Source: Aeromicrobium sp. Leaf245 (GTDB taxonomy: Bacteria > Actinomycetota > Actinomycetes > Propionibacteriales > Nocardioidaceae). From it: 64,000 nt of DNA. Positions within the stretch are counted from its first letter, which is position 1; the number at the start of each line of letters is the position of its first letter. The position numbers and the translations under genes were made by a program. Location of the stretch: the NCBI RefSeq assembly GCF_942548115.1, contig NZ_OW824151.1, forward strand, positions 3,399,990 through 3,463,989, read 5' to 3'. A model generated the notes under the pieces. It worked only from the letters and a program-made list of their open reading frames with translations. It had not been told where the DNA came from and made no database searches. This document shows, piece by piece, positions 10,686 through 17,705 of the stretch.

Positions 10686-11315
10686 TCAGAGCACGCCGCG
10701 GGGGCGGAACTGCACGCTGATCCGCGGGCCCACCGGCCTGGCGGTCTTGAGCACGGCGTGCTCCCAGGTGCGCTGGCACGAGCCGCCCATGACGAGCAGG
10801 TCGCCGTGGCCCACGACGAAGCCGATGGTGTCGCCCGGGCCGTGGTCCGTCGGGCGCAGGCTGAGCCGACGCGGAGCGCCGAGCGACAGGATCGCCACCA
10901 TCGTGTCCTCGCTGCGCCCACGGCCGATCCGGTCGCCGTGCCAGGCGACGCTGTCGCGACCGTCGCGGTAGTAGCAGAGCCCAGCCGTCACGAAGTCCTC
11001 GCCCAGCTCGGCGCCGTAGTGCCGGTTCAGCGCGTCGCGCGCGTCGTCGAGCGCCGGGTGCGGCAGCACGGCACCCGATCCGTAGTGCGCCAGCAGCCGC
11101 GGGACGTCGACCGTGTCGTCGTACATCTCCCGCCTCTCGGCCCGCCACCGGACCTCGGTCTGCAGGCTCAGGAACAACGGGTCGGCGCCCTGCACCCAGC
11201 CCGGGCGGACGTCGACCCATGCGCCGTGGGCAAGCTCCCTGCGCTGCACCGAGGCGCCCAGCGGACCGACGACGGCCTCGTCGCCGACGTCGAGCAGCGA
11301 ACCCTGGAACCACAC
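10686..11315 (-). CDS. alkB: AlkB-type 2-oxoglutarate/iron DNA dealkylase
   Basis: This 209-aa Fe(II)/2-oxoglutarate dioxygenase repairs alkylated bases. The iron ligands are His126 and Asp128 (AWHGDRIG) and His186 (TWEHAV). The 2-oxoglutarate Arg198 and substrate-side Arg204 lie in PRISVQFR. The start is GTG 11315, six bases after TACGAT (11322-11327 on this strand), implying a leaderless mRNA. A LexA-type SOS box at 11335-11350 covers the region just upstream of that -10, so expression should be DNA-damage inducible. Confidence 0.93.
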   Translation of the reverse strand: MWFQGSLLDVGDEAVVGPLGASVQRRELAHGAWVDVRPGWVQGADPLFLSLQTEVRWRAERREMYDDTVDVPRLLAHYGSGAVLPHPALDDARDALNRHYGAELGEDFVTAGLCYYRDGRDSVAWHGDRIGRGRSEDTMVAILSLGAPRRLSLRPTDHGPGDTIGFVVGHGDLLVMGGSCQRTWEHAVLKTARPVGPRISVQFRPRGVL

Positions 11316-11334
11316 CCGAGCATCGTAGGCGAGT

Positions 11335-11350
11335 TCGAACAGATGTTCTA
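11335..11350. promoter_or_regulatory. LexA (SOS) box between alkB and the 11399 gene
   Basis: TCGAAC-AGAT-GTTCTA matches the actinobacterial SOS consensus TCGAAC-N4-GTTCGA at all but one base. It lies 7 bp upstream of the alkB -10 hexamer, where LexA would block RNA polymerase. It is 48 bp before the opposing start at 11399, so it might also affect that promoter. Confidence 0.75.
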
Positions 11351-11398
11351 GACGCCACGCCTTCCGAGGCTCGCCGGGGCGCCGACTACGCTGCCCCC

Positions 11399-11707
11399 AT
11401 GAGCGCTTGGGACGCCCTCCTCGACCGGGTCGACGTGATCGCCGACGCGCGCGCCGACGTCGACGACGCCGTGCAGGCCGAGCTGACCGAGCTGCTGGTG
11501 GGGGCCATGCGCGACGGGACCGCCGACCGCGAGCTGGACCCCGGCCAGGCGGGCCTGTGGCTCGCCGCCCTCCTGCGCACCCACGCCGAGGTCCAGGACG
11601 AGGGCGAGGAGCGCTCCGACGACGCCCTCAGCATGCTCCGCGTCATCATCACGCGCTGGCTGCACCCTGGCCGGCTCGACCAGGCACCCCCGACGTTCGG
11701 CACCTGA
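11399..11707 (+). CDS. Small acidic helical protein of unknown function
   Basis: A 102-aa acidic protein starts at ATG 11399, six bases after TACGCT (11387-11392), consistent with leaderless expression. It is predicted to be nearly all helical (VQAELTELLVGAMRDG, LWLAALLRTHAEVQDE, LSMLRVIITRWLHPG) with no Cys, signal or membrane segment. I do not recognise the family. It is divergent from alkB and shares the intergenic LexA box, so a damage-response link is possible but unproven. Confidence 0.72.
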   Translation: MSAWDALLDRVDVIADARADVDDAVQAELTELLVGAMRDGTADRELDPGQAGLWLAALLRTHAEVQDEGEERSDDALSMLRVIITRWLHPGRLDQAPPTFGT

Positions 11708-11796
11708 GTCCCTAGCAGAGGACCGGCAGCCGAAGGTCCGGTCCCGCCATCCGGAACCGGACGCGTCCGGGCGCCGACGAGACGGAGGCTGTCGGC

Positions 11797-11967
11797 ATGA
11801 CCGACCGCCAGGACCACCCTGCCCCGCCCCGCCCCGACCGCGATCCCGCCGTCGATGACGCGCGCCGCTTCCACCTCTCCGAGGACTGGCTCGCGACGAT
11901 CGTCGGCCTGACGCTGGTCGTGCTGACCGCCGCCGGCGTCGTCACCGAGGGCTGGTTGCCGCTGTGA
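11797..11967 (+). CDS. 56-aa single-helix protein coupled to the YeiH-type transporter
   Basis: The frame from ATG 11797 begins MTDRQDHPAPPRPDRDPAVD. Its core is LSEDWLATIVGLTLVVLTAA, one membrane helix, ending GWLPL. The stop overlaps the GTG of the next gene (GTGA, 11964-11967). From family knowledge, many UPF0324 transporters begin with a very similar EDW-L-x-I-x-GL helix, so this looks like the transporter's first helix encoded as a separate peptide. A GACGGAGG site lies upstream. A single-base error fusing the two frames is possible. Confidence 0.7.
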   Translation: MTDRQDHPAPPRPDRDPAVDDARRFHLSEDWLATIVGLTLVVLTAAGVVTEGWLPL

Positions 11968-13091
11968 GCGCCGACGCCTCCGCCGACGACCGGTCGGTCG
12001 TGGAGTACGGCGACCGACTGCACTCCCCCGCCGTGCTGGTGGGTCTGGCCGTGGTCGTCGCCACGGGCGCGGCCGCCCGCCTCCTGACCGAGAACGTGCC
12101 CACGTGGCTCGCCGACACCGCGCTCGCCGACGTCGGCGACGCCATCGAGTATCCCGTCTACGCGATCGCGCTGGGCCTGCTCGTCAACGCCCTGCTGTCC
12201 TCGCTCGGGGTGCGCGACCGCCTCGCGGGCGGCTTCCGCACGGAGTTCTTCATCAAGACCGGCCTGGTCGTGCTCGGGGCCACGGTGGTGCTCTCGGTCA
12301 TCGCGCGGGCCGCAGGACCAGCGATCCTCCAGGGCCTGCTGCTCATCACGGGCGTCTTCGCCTTCACCTGGTGGTTCGCCGGACGCCTCGGGCTGGACGA
12401 TCGCCTGCGTGCCCTCCTCGCGTCGGCCGTCGCCATCTGCGGGGTGAGCGCGGCCATCGCGGCCGCCGGCGCGGTGCGGGCCCGCAAGGAGCAGCTGGCC
12501 TACACGGCCAGCCTCGTCATCCTGTTCGCACTGCCCTCGATCTTCGTGCTGCCGTGGCTCGCCGACCTCCTCGGCCTCTCGCCCGCCGTCACCGGCGCCT
12601 GGCTCGGTGGCAACATCGACACGACGGCGGCCGTCACCGCTGCCGGCGCGATCGCCGGCGAGGAGCCTCTCCAGATCGCCTCGGTGGTCAAGCTGACGCA
12701 GAACGCGCTCATCGGCTTCGTCGCGGTGGGCCTGACGGCCTGGTTCGCGTTCAAGGTCGAGCGCGACCCCCAGGGTGAGCGCCCCCGCGCCATCGAGCTG
12801 TGGCACCGGTTCCCGAAGTTCGTGCTCGGCTTCATCGCCGCGTCCGTGATCGCGACGCTCTACCTGGAGCAGGCGTCGGCCGCGCGGGCCGAGGCGTTCG
12901 ACACCGTCGTGAAGGGCCTGCGCGACTACGCGCTCATCCTGGCGTTCGTCTCGATCGGCCTGGAGTTCAAGGTGTCCTCGCTGAAGGAGGCGGGCTGGCG
13001 TCCGATCGGTGTCTTCGCCGCCGCGACGGTCGTCAACATCGGGCTCGCACTGGCGCTGGCCTCGGTGCTGTTCGCCGGGTTCACGATCTAG
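11964..13091 (+). CDS. YeiH/UPF0324 family putative sulfate exporter
   Basis: A 375-aa membrane protein starts at GTG 11964 with about 10 helices. Family marks are ILFALPSIFVLPWLADLLGL, GAWLGGNIDTTAAVTAAGAI and VVKLTQNALIGFVAVGL. The UPF0324 family is annotated as putative sulfate exporters; transport has rarely been tested. Its N-terminus lacks the usual first helix, which the overlapping upstream 56-aa gene appears to supply. It is convergent with the BCCT transporter across a strong two-way terminator. Confidence 0.88.
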   Translation: MSADASADDRSVVEYGDRLHSPAVLVGLAVVVATGAAARLLTENVPTWLADTALADVGDAIEYPVYAIALGLLVNALLSSLGVRDRLAGGFRTEFFIKTGLVVLGATVVLSVIARAAGPAILQGLLLITGVFAFTWWFAGRLGLDDRLRALLASAVAICGVSAAIAAAGAVRARKEQLAYTASLVILFALPSIFVLPWLADLLGLSPAVTGAWLGGNIDTTAAVTAAGAIAGEEPLQIASVVKLTQNALIGFVAVGLTAWFAFKVERDPQGERPRAIELWHRFPKFVLGFIAASVIATLYLEQASAARAEAFDTVVKGLRDYALILAFVSIGLEFKVSSLKEAGWRPIGVFAAATVVNIGLALALASVLFAGFTI

Positions 13092-13107
13092 CCGCGCCCC
13101 GACGCAG

Positions 13108-13139
13108 GTCCGCCCCGGTCCGTGCGGACCGGGGCGGAC
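13108..13139. terminator. Bidirectional terminator between YeiH-type and BCCT genes
   Basis: A perfect 14-bp stem (GTCCGCCCCGGTCC at 13108-13121 with its complement at 13126-13139) has a GTGC loop and lies in the 60-bp gap between two convergent genes, so it can serve both. Confidence 0.8.
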
Positions 13140-13151
13140 GTCCTCGTCGGG

Positions 13152-14855
13152 TCAGCTGGGGTCGTCCGGGCGCTCCTGCCGGCTGACCGTCACGCTGTCG
13201 CCACTCTCCGAGGGCTCCACGACGAGCGAGAAGTCGCCGTCGTGCTCCTCGACGCCCACGGCCACGGCCTCCTCGACGGCCTCGAGACCGAGTCGGTGGC
13301 GCACGATGACCGGGTCCGTCTGGAGGTCCTTGTACAGCGCGAGACACAGGCCCACCATGACGAACACGAACGGCACGGACGCGACGATCGTGATGTTCTG
13401 CAGACCGGTCAGGGCGTCGGAGCCCCCGATCACGAGCATGATCGCCGCGACGGCGCCGGTGAGGGCGCCCCAGAAGATGACCGACGGCTTGCTCGGCTCG
13501 GTGGAGCCGCGCTCGCTCAGCGTCCCCATGACGATCGACGCCGCATCGGCACCGGACACGAAGAAGATGCCGACGAGCACCATGACCAGCACCGAGGTGA
13601 TGCTCGCCGCCGGGTACTGCTCCAGCAGCTGGAACAGGGCGAAGTCGGACTGGACGGCGCCGTCTGCACCGACGATGCCCGCGCCGTCGCGCTGCTCGAA
13701 GATGCCGGCGCCACCGAAGATCGCGAACCACACGAGGCTGACCAGCGTGGGCACGAGCAGGACGCCCGTGACGAACTCACGGATCGTGCGACCGCGGCTG
13801 ATGCGGGCGATGAACATGCCGACGAAGGGGGTCCACGAGACCCACCAGGCCCAGTAGAAGATCGTCCAGCCGGAGAGCCAGGCCTCCATGGCGTCGTCGC
13901 CGCTGGCCGCGGTGCGCGAGGCCATCTCGGTCATCTGCGAGGCGTAGTCGCCGAGCGCGGTCGGCACGAGGTTCAGGATGAACAGCGTCGGCCCGGCCAC
14001 GAACACGAACACGGCCAGCACGAGCGCCAGCACCATGTTGGTGTTGGAAAGCCACTGGATGCCCCGCTCGATGCCGGAGACGGCCGAGAGGATGAACAGG
14101 ATCGTCAGCACGGTGATGACGGTGACGAGCACGATCTTGCTCGGCTCGTCGATCCACCCGTTGAACTGCAGTCCGGCGCCGATCTGCAGGGCGCCGAGGC
14201 CCAGCGAGGCGGCGGATCCGAAGAGGGTGGCGAAGATCGCCAGGATGTCGATCACCTTGCCGGCCGGTCCTTCGGCGCGTCGGCCGAAGAGCGGGACGAA
14301 GGCCGACGAGATCAGCTGCTTGCGTCCCTTGCGGAAGGTGCCGTAGGCGATCGCGATGCCGACGACCGCGTAGATGGCCCAGGGGTGCAGGCCCCAGTGG
14401 AACATCGTGGAGGCCATGGCGCTCTGGACGGCCTCGTCGCTCTGCGCCTCGCCCGTGCCGGGCGGCGGCGACGCGAAGTGCGACAGCGGCTCGGCCACGC
14501 CCCAGAACATGAGGCCGATGCCCATGCCGGCGCTGAACATCATCGCGATCCAGGAGACGGTCCGGAACTCCGGACCCTCGTCGTCGCGACCGAGCGGGAT
14601 CCGGCCGTACTTGGAGGCCGCGAGCCACAGGACGTAGATCACGAAGAACGACGCGACGAGCACGAAGAACCAGCCGGTGTTCGTGATGACCCACGAGCGC
14701 GACGTGTCCGAGGCCGCCTTGAGGCCGGACGTGCTCACCAGGCCCCAGACGACGAACCCGATCGCCACCACGCCGGTGAACCCGAACACGACGGGGTCGA
14801 TCCGTCGCCTCCAGCGTCCTGCAGATGCATGTTCTCGGTCAGTGAGGGTACTCAC
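13152..14855 (-). CDS. BCCT family betaine/carnitine/choline transporter
   Basis: This 567-aa transporter starts at GTG 14855 and has about 12 membrane helices. The signature MFSAGMGIGLMFWGVAEPLS contains the GxGxG sodium/substrate stretch of sodium-coupled BCCT carriers, and WTIFYWAWWVSWTPFVGMFI carries the tryptophan box. The cytoplasmic C-terminal tail (about 60 residues) is acidic, as in osmoregulated members. Family members import glycine betaine, choline or related zwitterions. The gene stands alone, with a palindrome in its upstream region. Confidence 0.92.
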   Translation of the reverse strand: MSTLTDREHASAGRWRRRIDPVVFGFTGVVAIGFVVWGLVSTSGLKAASDTSRSWVITNTGWFFVLVASFFVIYVLWLAASKYGRIPLGRDDEGPEFRTVSWIAMMFSAGMGIGLMFWGVAEPLSHFASPPPGTGEAQSDEAVQSAMASTMFHWGLHPWAIYAVVGIAIAYGTFRKGRKQLISSAFVPLFGRRAEGPAGKVIDILAIFATLFGSAASLGLGALQIGAGLQFNGWIDEPSKIVLVTVITVLTILFILSAVSGIERGIQWLSNTNMVLALVLAVFVFVAGPTLFILNLVPTALGDYASQMTEMASRTAASGDDAMEAWLSGWTIFYWAWWVSWTPFVGMFIARISRGRTIREFVTGVLLVPTLVSLVWFAIFGGAGIFEQRDGAGIVGADGAVQSDFALFQLLEQYPAASITSVLVMVLVGIFFVSGADAASIVMGTLSERGSTEPSKPSVIFWGALTGAVAAIMLVIGGSDALTGLQNITIVASVPFVFVMVGLCLALYKDLQTDPVIVRHRLGLEAVEEAVAVGVEEHDGDFSLVVEPSESGDSVTVSRQERPDDPS

Positions 14856-14926
14856 GAGGGCACCACCTCTTCCTTCGGCTCAGTCGTCATCGGCACAGTC
14901 GTTCGACATCGTCAGTCAGGTCCTGC

Positions 14927-14940
14927 GCACCCATGGGTGC
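14927..14940. promoter_or_regulatory. Perfect 14-bp palindrome upstream of the BCCT gene
   Basis: GCACCCATGGGTGC (14927-14940) lies about 70 bp before the BCCT start and about 20 bp downstream of a TATGGT hexamer on the minus strand (14959-14964). It may be an operator; no family is assigned. Confidence 0.4.
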
Positions 14941-14997
14941 ACGGGACAACCTTTCGACCATAGCGACGCTGGCGCCGAGGCGCTAATCGCGGACGGG

Positions 14998-15261
14998 TCA
15001 GACGCGGCTGCCGCGCAGCTGCGCGAGGTAGACCAGCGCGGCCACGGTGCCGACGAGGTTGAGCAGCGACAGCGGGCTCCAGAGCACCAGGTGCGCCGCG
15101 AGCGTGAGGCCCAGGATCACGAGCCACGAGCTCTTCGGGAGCGTGTCGGCCACGGCGAACCGGGCGGGCGCGCGGGTGAGGCAGTCCACGAGCGCGAACG
15201 CCTTGACCGCGAACAGGGCGAGCGACAGCACCAGCATCAGACCCGACTCGACCTCGAACAC
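14998..15261 (-). CDS. DUF2516 family membrane protein
   Basis: An 87-aa protein with a first helix ([19 protein letters not shown]), a conserved-looking [20 protein letters not shown] loop and two further helices. This is the actinobacterial DUF2516 pattern; function is unknown. GTG 15261 lies six bases after TAGGGT (15268-15273 on this strand), so it probably has its own leaderless promoter although it follows the HbhA-like gene. In M. tuberculosis the homologous gene is also next to hbhA. Confidence 0.88.
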   Translation of the reverse strand: MFEVESGLMLVLSLALFAVKAFALVDCLTRAPARFAVADTLPKSSWLVILGLTLAAHLVLWSPLSLLNLVGTVAALVYLAQLRGSRV

Positions 15262-15285
15262 GCCTGGACCCTACCGGACGCACGA

Positions 15286-15318
15286 AGCGGCGGGCCCCCT
15301 CGTCGGGGACCCGCCGCT
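15286..15318 (-). terminator. Terminator-like hairpin after the HbhA-like gene
   Basis: AGCGGCGGG (15286-15294) pairs with CCCGCCGCT (15310-15318), with further G-C pairing inside. It sits between the HbhA-like stop (15337) and the DUF2516 promoter. Confidence 0.6.
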
Positions 15319-15336
15319 CGTGTGGTGAGCCGTGGC

Positions 15337-16110
15337 TCAGGACTGGCTGGTGGTGCTGCCCGTCGAGCTGCTGCTCGAGGAGGTCTTCTTCGCGGGCGAC
15401 TTCTTGGCCGTCGTCTTCTTCGCGGTCGCGGAGGACGACGTCGTCGTGGCCGGAGCCTTCTTGGCCGTCGTCTTCTTCGCGGTCCCGGTGGACGACGTCT
15501 TCTTGGCCGGGGCCTTCTTGGCGGTGCTCTTCTTGGCCGTCGTCTTCTTGGCGGCCGACGTGGTGGCCGGAGCCTTCTTCGCCGCGGTCTTCTTGGTGGT
15601 GCTCGCGGCGGAGGCGGTCTTGGCCGGGGCCTTCTTGGCGGCGGCGGTCGTCGAGGAGGCGGCCGAGCGGGCGGCGGCCGACGTCTTGGCCGGGGCCTTC
15701 TTCGCGGACGACTTCGAGGCGGGGGCCTTCTTCGTCACCTTCGACACGGTGGCCTGGGCCTCGGCGACGATGTCCTCGGCGCGCTTCTGCACGTCGTCGG
15801 CCACGTCCTCGGCAGCCTTGCGGGCCTCCTTGATGTTCTTCTTGGCGTCCTTGCGCAGGGCGTCGAGCAGCTTCTCGCCGCGCTTCTGCACGTCGTCGAG
15901 CTTGAGGGCGCGCGCCTGGGCGACGAACTCCTCACCCTTCTGGAGCAGCTCGGCGTAGCTGGACTGCGCCTGGGCCTGGGCGGAGCCGACGAGGCCGGTG
16001 GCCTGCGAGCGGAGGTCGTCGATCTCGACCTTCTTGAGGGTGTCGGTGAGGTTCTTGACCTCATCGACCAGGGTCTTGATCTGGGCGTTGATCTGATCGG
16101 TGATGCTCAT
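15337..16110 (-). CDS. HbhA-like coiled-coil protein with Lys/Ala-rich histone-like tail
   Basis: A 257-aa protein whose start ATG overlaps the stop of the XRE regulator (ATGA). Residues 1-125 are amphipathic coiled coil ([19 protein letters not shown], then [19 protein letters not shown]). From about residue 128 the tail repeats KKAPAKK / KKTTAKK blocks, like heparin-binding hemagglutinin and histone H1-like bacterial proteins. Such tails bind heparan sulfate or nucleic acid. The tail ends in a Ser/Thr stretch rather than lysines. The XRE - HbhA - DUF2516 order matches mycobacteria. Tail length probably varies between strains through repeat slippage. Confidence 0.82.
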   Translation of the reverse strand: MSITDQINAQIKTLVDEVKNLTDTLKKVEIDDLRSQATGLVGSAQAQAQSSYAELLQKGEEFVAQARALKLDDVQKRGEKLLDALRKDAKKNIKEARKAAEDVADDVQKRAEDIVAEAQATVSKVTKKAPASKSSAKKAPAKTSAAARSAASSTTAAAKKAPAKTASAASTTKKTAAKKAPATTSAAKKTTAKKSTAKKAPAKKTSSTGTAKKTTAKKAPATTTSSSATAKKTTAKKSPAKKTSSSSSSTGSTTSQS

Positions 16111-16535
16111 GTGGGTGTCTCCTCGGGAGAGGTGTCGGGATTGGCCTGGGTGACCGTTTCGGCAAGTGCCTCGTCCGGTGCGACGTCGGTGCCGACGAAC
16201 GAGCGGTAGATGTCCAGCAGTGCCGTCTTCTGCCGCTCGGTCAGTCGGGCGTCGAGGGCGATGGCGTCCTCGACCATCCGCGCGCCGGACTCGTCGATGT
16301 CGATGAGACCGGCACGGACGTAGAGCGACTCGGCCGAGATGCGCAGCGCCTTCGCGATCTGCTGCAGGACCTCTGCCGAGGGACGACGCACGCCCCGCTC
16401 GATCTGGCTGAGGTACGGGTTGGAGACCTCGGACTTCTCAGCCAGCTGTCGCAGGGACATCTGCGCCTGGCGTCGCTGCTCGCGCAAGTAGTCGCCGAGG
16501 TTCTCGACGGCTCCTCCTACGTCCAGCTTGGCCAT
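16107..16535 (-). CDS. XRE family transcription regulator
   Basis: A 142-aa protein with a Cro/CI helix-turn-helix at residues 12-70 (LREQRRQAQMSLRQLAEKSE, then VSNPYLSQIERGVRRPSAEV). A helical C-terminal region with TERQKTALLDIYRSFVG and an acidic tail follows. ATG 16535 has GGAG five bases upstream. It is the first gene of a two-gene operon with the HbhA-like gene (4-base overlap). TGCAAGC repeats directly upstream suggest autoregulation. Confidence 0.88.
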   Translation of the reverse strand: MAKLDVGGAVENLGDYLREQRRQAQMSLRQLAEKSEVSNPYLSQIERGVRRPSAEVLQQIAKALRISAESLYVRAGLIDIDESGARMVEDAIALDARLTERQKTALLDIYRSFVGTDVAPDEALAETVTQANPDTSPEETPT

Positions 16536-16546
16536 GTCTCCAGTGT

Positions 16547-16572
16547 GCTTGCATTTGCAAGCAAGTGCAAGC
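16547..16572. promoter_or_regulatory. Three-half-site operator upstream of the XRE gene
   Basis: GCTTGCA (16547-16553) is inverted relative to TGCAAGC at 16556-16562, giving the palindrome GCTTGCATTTGCAAGC. A second direct TGCAAGC follows at 16566-16572, exactly 10 bp (one helical turn) after the first. The cluster is 12 bp before the XRE start. Autoregulation is inferred. Confidence 0.6.
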
Positions 16573-16602
16573 AGATCTGCATGCGACCCGTCTCACAACC
16601 GG

Positions 16603-17529
16603 TCAGAGGACCGGCCGCACCTCTCCGACGGCACGCCCGCCACCGAGCACCACCGGACGTTCGCGCAGCAGGTCGGCCTCGACGCCGGCCAGCTCGAGCG
16701 CTCGGTGCAGCACCACGAACAGGGGACGCTCGCCACCGTCCTCGATCTTGACCGCGAGGGCGGAGCCGTCCGCCAGGCCGGCCACGACCACGCTCTCGGC
16801 ACCCGACTTCACCAGCGATCCCGGCACGGCGCGGGCCAGCGCCAGGTCGGGTCGGCGGGTCCCGCTGACCTGCTCGGGGTGGGCCACCATCGCCTCGGCC
16901 ACCCGTCGTGCCGCCGTCCCGGTCTCCGCCTGGACGAGCCGACCGATGCCGCGGGCGAGACGCTCGAGCGACGTCGCGAGCAGCGGGGCTCCGCACCCGT
17001 CGACCCCGACCGTGTCGGGCGGGCCCACCAGGGCGGTGAAGGTCTCGGTGACGGCGCGCTGGACCGGGTGGTCCGGATCCAGGTAGTCCTCGGTCGACCA
17101 CCCCCGGACCACGCAGGTGAGCAGCATGGCGGCGTGCTTGCCCGAGCAGTCCATCCGGATCGGCAGACGTCCCTCGCCGGCACGCAGGACGGCTGCGTGC
17201 TCGTGCGGGTCCAGCGGGTAGGACGCCGGCGTCTGCAGGGCCGACTCGTCGAGGCCGCCCAGCGCGAGGATCTCGCGCACCCCCTCGAGGTGGAACGGCT
17301 CCGCCGAGTGGCTCGCGGCCGCGAGCGCCAGCAGGCGGGGCTCGAGGTCCAGGCCCGCCTCCACGAGGCCGGTCGCCTGGAAGGGCTTGTTCGTCGACCG
17401 CGGGAACACCACGACGCCGGGATCACCCAGCGACCACACCGTCTCGCCGTCGGGACCGACCCGCACGGCTGCTCCGCGGTGGCGGCTCTCCACGAGCCCG
17501 GACCGGGTGACCTCGGCGACGACGTCCAT
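16603..17529 (-). CDS. Asparaginase (AnsA-II / PF06089 type)
   Basis: A 308-aa protein starts at ATG 17529, six bases after TACGCT, so probably leaderless; an in-frame ATG 21 bases further upstream overlaps that hexamer. It matches the Rhizobium-type asparaginase family rather than the classical E. coli type. Visible are VESRHRGAAVRV, VVFPRSTNKPFQA (with the Ser and Lys typical of the family active site), RMDCSGKHAAMLLTC with conserved Cys, and GVDGCGAPLLA. It would hydrolyse asparagine to aspartate and ammonia in the cytoplasm; no signal peptide is seen. Confidence 0.88.
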   Translation of the reverse strand: MDVVAEVTRSGLVESRHRGAAVRVGPDGETVWSLGDPGVVVFPRSTNKPFQATGLVEAGLDLEPRLLALAAASHSAEPFHLEGVREILALGGLDESALQTPASYPLDPHEHAAVLRAGEGRLPIRMDCSGKHAAMLLTCVVRGWSTEDYLDPDHPVQRAVTETFTALVGPPDTVGVDGCGAPLLATSLERLARGIGRLVQAETGTAARRVAEAMVAHPEQVSGTRRPDLALARAVPGSLVKSGAESVVVAGLADGSALAVKIEDGGERPLFVVLHRALELAGVEADLLRERPVVLGGGRAVGEVRPVL

Positions 17530-17705
17530 CGCTCCAGCGTAGGGCTCCACCGGCGCGGTCGAGCCCGCCCGGCCCTCCCGACCATCGGCTCATCCCACCA
17601 GTCCCATTGGCCACTTTCTTCCCACCCGTGTCGTTCTTCCACTACAGTGCCCTGATCTGGTACGGCGCACTCGGGCGTCGGCTTCCCTCACCAGAAGAGG
17701 ACTGC

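Noticed and set aside
17527..17550. Longer asparaginase start at 17550
   Set aside because: It would overlap the TACGCT hexamer that fits leaderless initiation at 17529, and the added residues are not family-like.
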